Positions 61,969 through 64,000 of a stretch of DNA of 64,000 bases are shown piece after piece (position 1 is the stretch's first letter; the number at the start of each line of letters is the position of its first letter). The position numbers and the translations under genes are program-made. Origin of the DNA: Maribacter stanieri (lineage in GTDB: Bacteria > Bacteroidota > Bacteroidia > Flavobacteriales > Flavobacteriaceae); NCBI RefSeq assembly GCF_900112245.1, contig NZ_FOYX01000002.1:620001-684000 (forward strand), given 5' to 3'. The notes beneath the pieces were generated by a model, which made no database searches, was not told where the DNA came from, and worked only from the letters and a program-made list of their open reading frames with translations.

Positions 61969-62409
61969 TTATTTTATGAATGAATTCATTTCATTTATAT
62001 ATTCTTTAGGAGCTAATTTTTTATAACTCGTTTCTCCATACACCTCACCTTTTGCATTCATAACTACAACAAAAGGAAATACTCCGTTTCTATTATACTT
62101 TTCTGCTAATGCCTTGTTCTTATTCAATTGCTCTTCTGGTAATGCATTACTTTTTCTGCGCGGAAAATCTGCTTGTAGCATTACATAATGCTCTTTGGCA
62201 TAAGCTTTAAACTCATTTGTAGCCCATACATCCCTATCTAACTTAATACATGGAGCACACCAATCTGAGCCTTGAAAAACCAATATAATTGGCAGGTCTT
62301 TAGATTTAGCCATTTCTTGTGCTTTATTAAAATCGGTTTGCCAGTCTTGTGCAAACGATGAACCTAATCCTGTTACTACAAACAATACTAGCACTATATA
62401 TTTTTTCAT
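61969..62409 (-). CDS. Periplasmic thioredoxin-like protein (WCAPC)
   Basis: A 146-residue protein with a signal peptide ending SFAQ. The active site is WCAPC (SDWCAPCIKL), so it is a periplasmic thiol:disulfide exchange protein of the thioredoxin_7/DsbD-C type. The cis-Pro loop reads GVFPFVVV. It opens the operon that continues with apbE, DUF4266 and DUF3570. Confidence 0.88.
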   Translation of the reverse strand: MKKYIVLVLFVVTGLGSSFAQDWQTDFNKAQEMAKSKDLPIILVFQGSDWCAPCIKLDRDVWATNEFKAYAKEHYVMLQADFPRRKSNALPEEQLNKNKALAEKYNRNGVFPFVVVMNAKGEVYGETSYKKLAPKEYINEMNSFIK

Positions 62410-62503
62410 ATCTTTTATAAATTGGACTTAACATAAGTCAATAATTATACCCAAACCTTTCTTTTAAAACCAAATTACGCTAAAACTAAAAAGGAATAAT
62501 CAT

Positions 62504-63646
62504 TTACTCTCCTATCAGGCTAAACGCACCTTTTGTTAAAAATTGTGTTCCCTGCTCAAAAATCACCTTTTCACCTAAGGCACTCATATCCTGATAACTG
62601 CCTTGAACTTTTACCGGTACCTGTTTAAAGTAATAACTACCCTCTTTTGTATCATCTAAAACTAATACATAAGATTGGTCATCAATTACACCGATAGCAT
62701 CTGTAGGCAATGCCATTTGTTTGGATGAATCTGTAATAATATTCGCCTCTACAAACATTCCTGTTAGAAAATTAGCTGCCTCTTCATCCTCTAAATGAGC
62801 GTGAACTTTAATTGTTCTATTCTCATCAATTGAAGTACCCACTAAATGAATTTCTGCCTTGAAAGTTTCTGTTGATGATTCTGGTATTTTAAACGCTACC
62901 AGTTGCCCTTTCTTCACTTTCAAAATATCCTTCTCAAAAACAGACAACTCTAAATGAATATGGTCGTTGTTGATGATTTCCATGATTGAAACCGACGGCG
63001 AAACGAATGTTCCTCTAGATACATTTACTTTGGTAATACTTCCCGCTATTGGTGCAAAAATGGATGCTTCCGAACTTATATTACCTTTTTCAACTTGTTC
63101 TGCTGAAATATTTAACATGGCTAATTGCTTACGTAGCCCATCATATTTTGCGACCGCTGTTTTATAGTCGCTCTCTGCTTTAAGAAAGCTTTTCTGTGAA
63201 GATATTTTTTCTTCAACCATAGTTTGCTGGCGGTCATACTCAGCCTTTAAATAACTTAGTTGACCATTCACCTCCATATATTCTTGCTGTAAGGCTACAA
63301 ACTCCGGATTTTCAATAGTCACCAATAATTGACCTTTACGAACCTTATCCCCTATTAACAACGGTGTTTTTTTAATATAACCGCCCATTGTGGCACTAAC
63401 TACTGCTCTATTTTCTGGCGGCACATCAATCATACCTGAGGTAGTAATCGATATAGGAAATTCCATTTCCTTTATGACATCTAACTCCATATTGTTCTGA
63501 TCAAATTGTGCTTTAGAAATTTGAATTCGGTCATCAGCTTTTCCTTCTGACGCACCATTTTCGTTGGATTGTTTTTCTGCTTCTCCACAACTTGATAGTA
63601 TCACAAAAATGAATAAGGCTAAAATTTTATATATATAGTTTTGCAT
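62504..63646 (-). CDS. RND efflux periplasmic adaptor (HlyD/CusB-like) lipoprotein
   Basis: A 380-residue adaptor with a lipoprotein signal (VILSSCGEAE). Lipoyl-like segments (VSATMGGYIKKTPLLIGDKVRKGQLLVTI; IFAPIAGSITKVNVSRGTFV) flank a helical hairpin (about 115-185) and beta-barrel parts. It follows, by 10 bp, a TolC-like domain coding sequence upstream on the minus strand, consistent with a heavy-metal RND efflux operon. Confidence 0.9.
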   Translation of the reverse strand: MQNYIYKILALFIFVILSSCGEAEKQSNENGASEGKADDRIQISKAQFDQNNMELDVIKEMEFPISITTSGMIDVPPENRAVVSATMGGYIKKTPLLIGDKVRKGQLLVTIENPEFVALQQEYMEVNGQLSYLKAEYDRQQTMVEEKISSQKSFLKAESDYKTAVAKYDGLRKQLAMLNISAEQVEKGNISSEASIFAPIAGSITKVNVSRGTFVSPSVSIMEIINNDHIHLELSVFEKDILKVKKGQLVAFKIPESSTETFKAEIHLVGTSIDENRTIKVHAHLEDEEAANFLTGMFVEANIITDSSKQMALPTDAIGVIDDQSYVLVLDDTKEGSYYFKQVPVKVQGSYQDMSALGEKVIFEQGTQFLTKGAFSLIGE

Positions 63647-63656
63647 GATGCAGTAT

Positions 63657-64000
63657 TTATAAGGTTAAGAAATTAATGTTTATAACAGTTTCATTGTACT
63701 CTTTCAATTTATCTAGATAGCCTAATTTTATGTCATAGGCGCTTTCTAAACTCTGTATATATTGATAGAAATCAATTTCACCATTTTTAAAACTAATTTG
63801 AGCGGTTTTTAAAATTTCATCGGATAGCTCAGTGCCCTCATTTTCATAATAATTGAGCGAATTTTGAATCTGTGCAATTTCTTCGAGTAAGATTTCTTGC
63901 TTTGATTTTATTTGAATTTTATAATCAATGGACTCGGTTACCGCCCGTTCATTGGCAATTTTAGAAGCCTTAATTCTAGCGGCTTGACCACTGAATAACA
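63657..64000 (-). CDS. TolC-like efflux component, C-terminal part only
   Basis: The frame is open from the right window edge down to a TAA at 63657-63659, giving 113 residues of the C-terminus (from LFSGQAARIKASKIANERAV to INFLTL). The pattern is the coiled-coil helix of outer-membrane efflux (TolC/OEP) domains. It may be a separate CusC-like protein or the TolC domain fused to a CusA-type RND pump, which Flavobacteriia are known to have. The rest lies outside the window. Confidence 0.7.
   Translation of the reverse strand, partial: LFSGQAARIKASKIANERAVTESIDYKIQIKSKQEILLEEIAQIQNSLNYYENEGTELSDEILKTAQISFKNGEIDFYQYIQSLESAYDIKLGYLDKLKEYNETVININFLTL

Overview
The window is AT-rich DNA from a member of the Bacteroidota, most likely a marine Flavobacteriaceae (Maribacter/Zobellia-like; genus level is inference). 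The signs are TAnnTTTG-type -7 promoter elements, a PorP/SprF-type outer-membrane protein, many lipoproteins with short Bacteroidota-style lipoboxes, DUF3570/DUF4266 genes, a malate:quinone oxidoreductase, and xylose isomerase plus xylulokinase with a LacI regulator. No rRNA, CRISPR array, insertion sequence, prophage or integrase gene was seen. One tRNA, tRNA-Pro(GGG), is present at 29474-29547.

Region 1 (about 1-29 kb) is a stress/dormancy-like island. It holds a P-type cation ATPase, a WG-repeat protein with a short-chain dehydrogenase and uracil phosphoribosyltransferase, seven two-domain universal stress proteins (six between 6.3 and 11.9 kb, one at 24.8 kb), a thioredoxin, an MscS channel, an ATP-cone/PD-(D/E)XK nuclease, a beta-CASP metallo-beta-lactamase RNase, a cardiolipin-synthase-like enzyme, an ABC export system, an AarF/UbiB kinase-like protein and an MgtC/DUF4010 membrane protein. 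Eight promoters here share one module: a 12-bp palindrome TGAY-N4-RTCA whose centre lies exactly 33 bp upstream of the centre of a TAnnTTTR-like -7 element, on either strand. This is the geometry of a class II Crp/Fnr-type activator and suggests a single redox- or energy-responsive regulon. No Crp/Fnr-family gene lies in the window. This is the main discovery claim.

Region 2 (29.6-43 kb) is carbohydrate related: a secreted esterase, a VanX-like dipeptidase, a GH130-like lipoprotein, an exported sugar isomerase-like TIM barrel, a GMC oxidoreductase with a gluconate-dehydrogenase-subunit-3-like partner, a sialate O-acetylesterase-like protein, a Gfo/Idh/MocA oxidoreductase, a LacI regulator, xylA and xylB. 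The GMC/subunit 3/isomerase/Gfo-Idh set resembles 3-keto-glycoside metabolism (inference).

Region 3 (43-54 kb) holds an orphan LuxR-type response regulator whose phospho-acceptor aspartate is replaced by glutamate, a PD40 protein and a PorP-like protein with a SPOR-like tail, a 47-residue small ORF, DUF2383 and HPF stress proteins, a VOC/PhnB protein, and a compact three-gene cluster (SbnA-like cysteine-synthase homologue, large FAD/NAD(P)-binding protein, Y4yA-like PLP decarboxylase) that looks like an uncharacterised amino-acid-derived small-molecule pathway.

Region 4 (54-64 kb) holds an isoquinoline 1-oxidoreductase-like molybdenum hydroxylase (two subunits), a DUF6268 barrel, mqo, an operon of thioredoxin, ApbE, DUF4266 and DUF3570, and the start of an RND-type efflux system whose adaptor and TolC-like domain run off the right edge.
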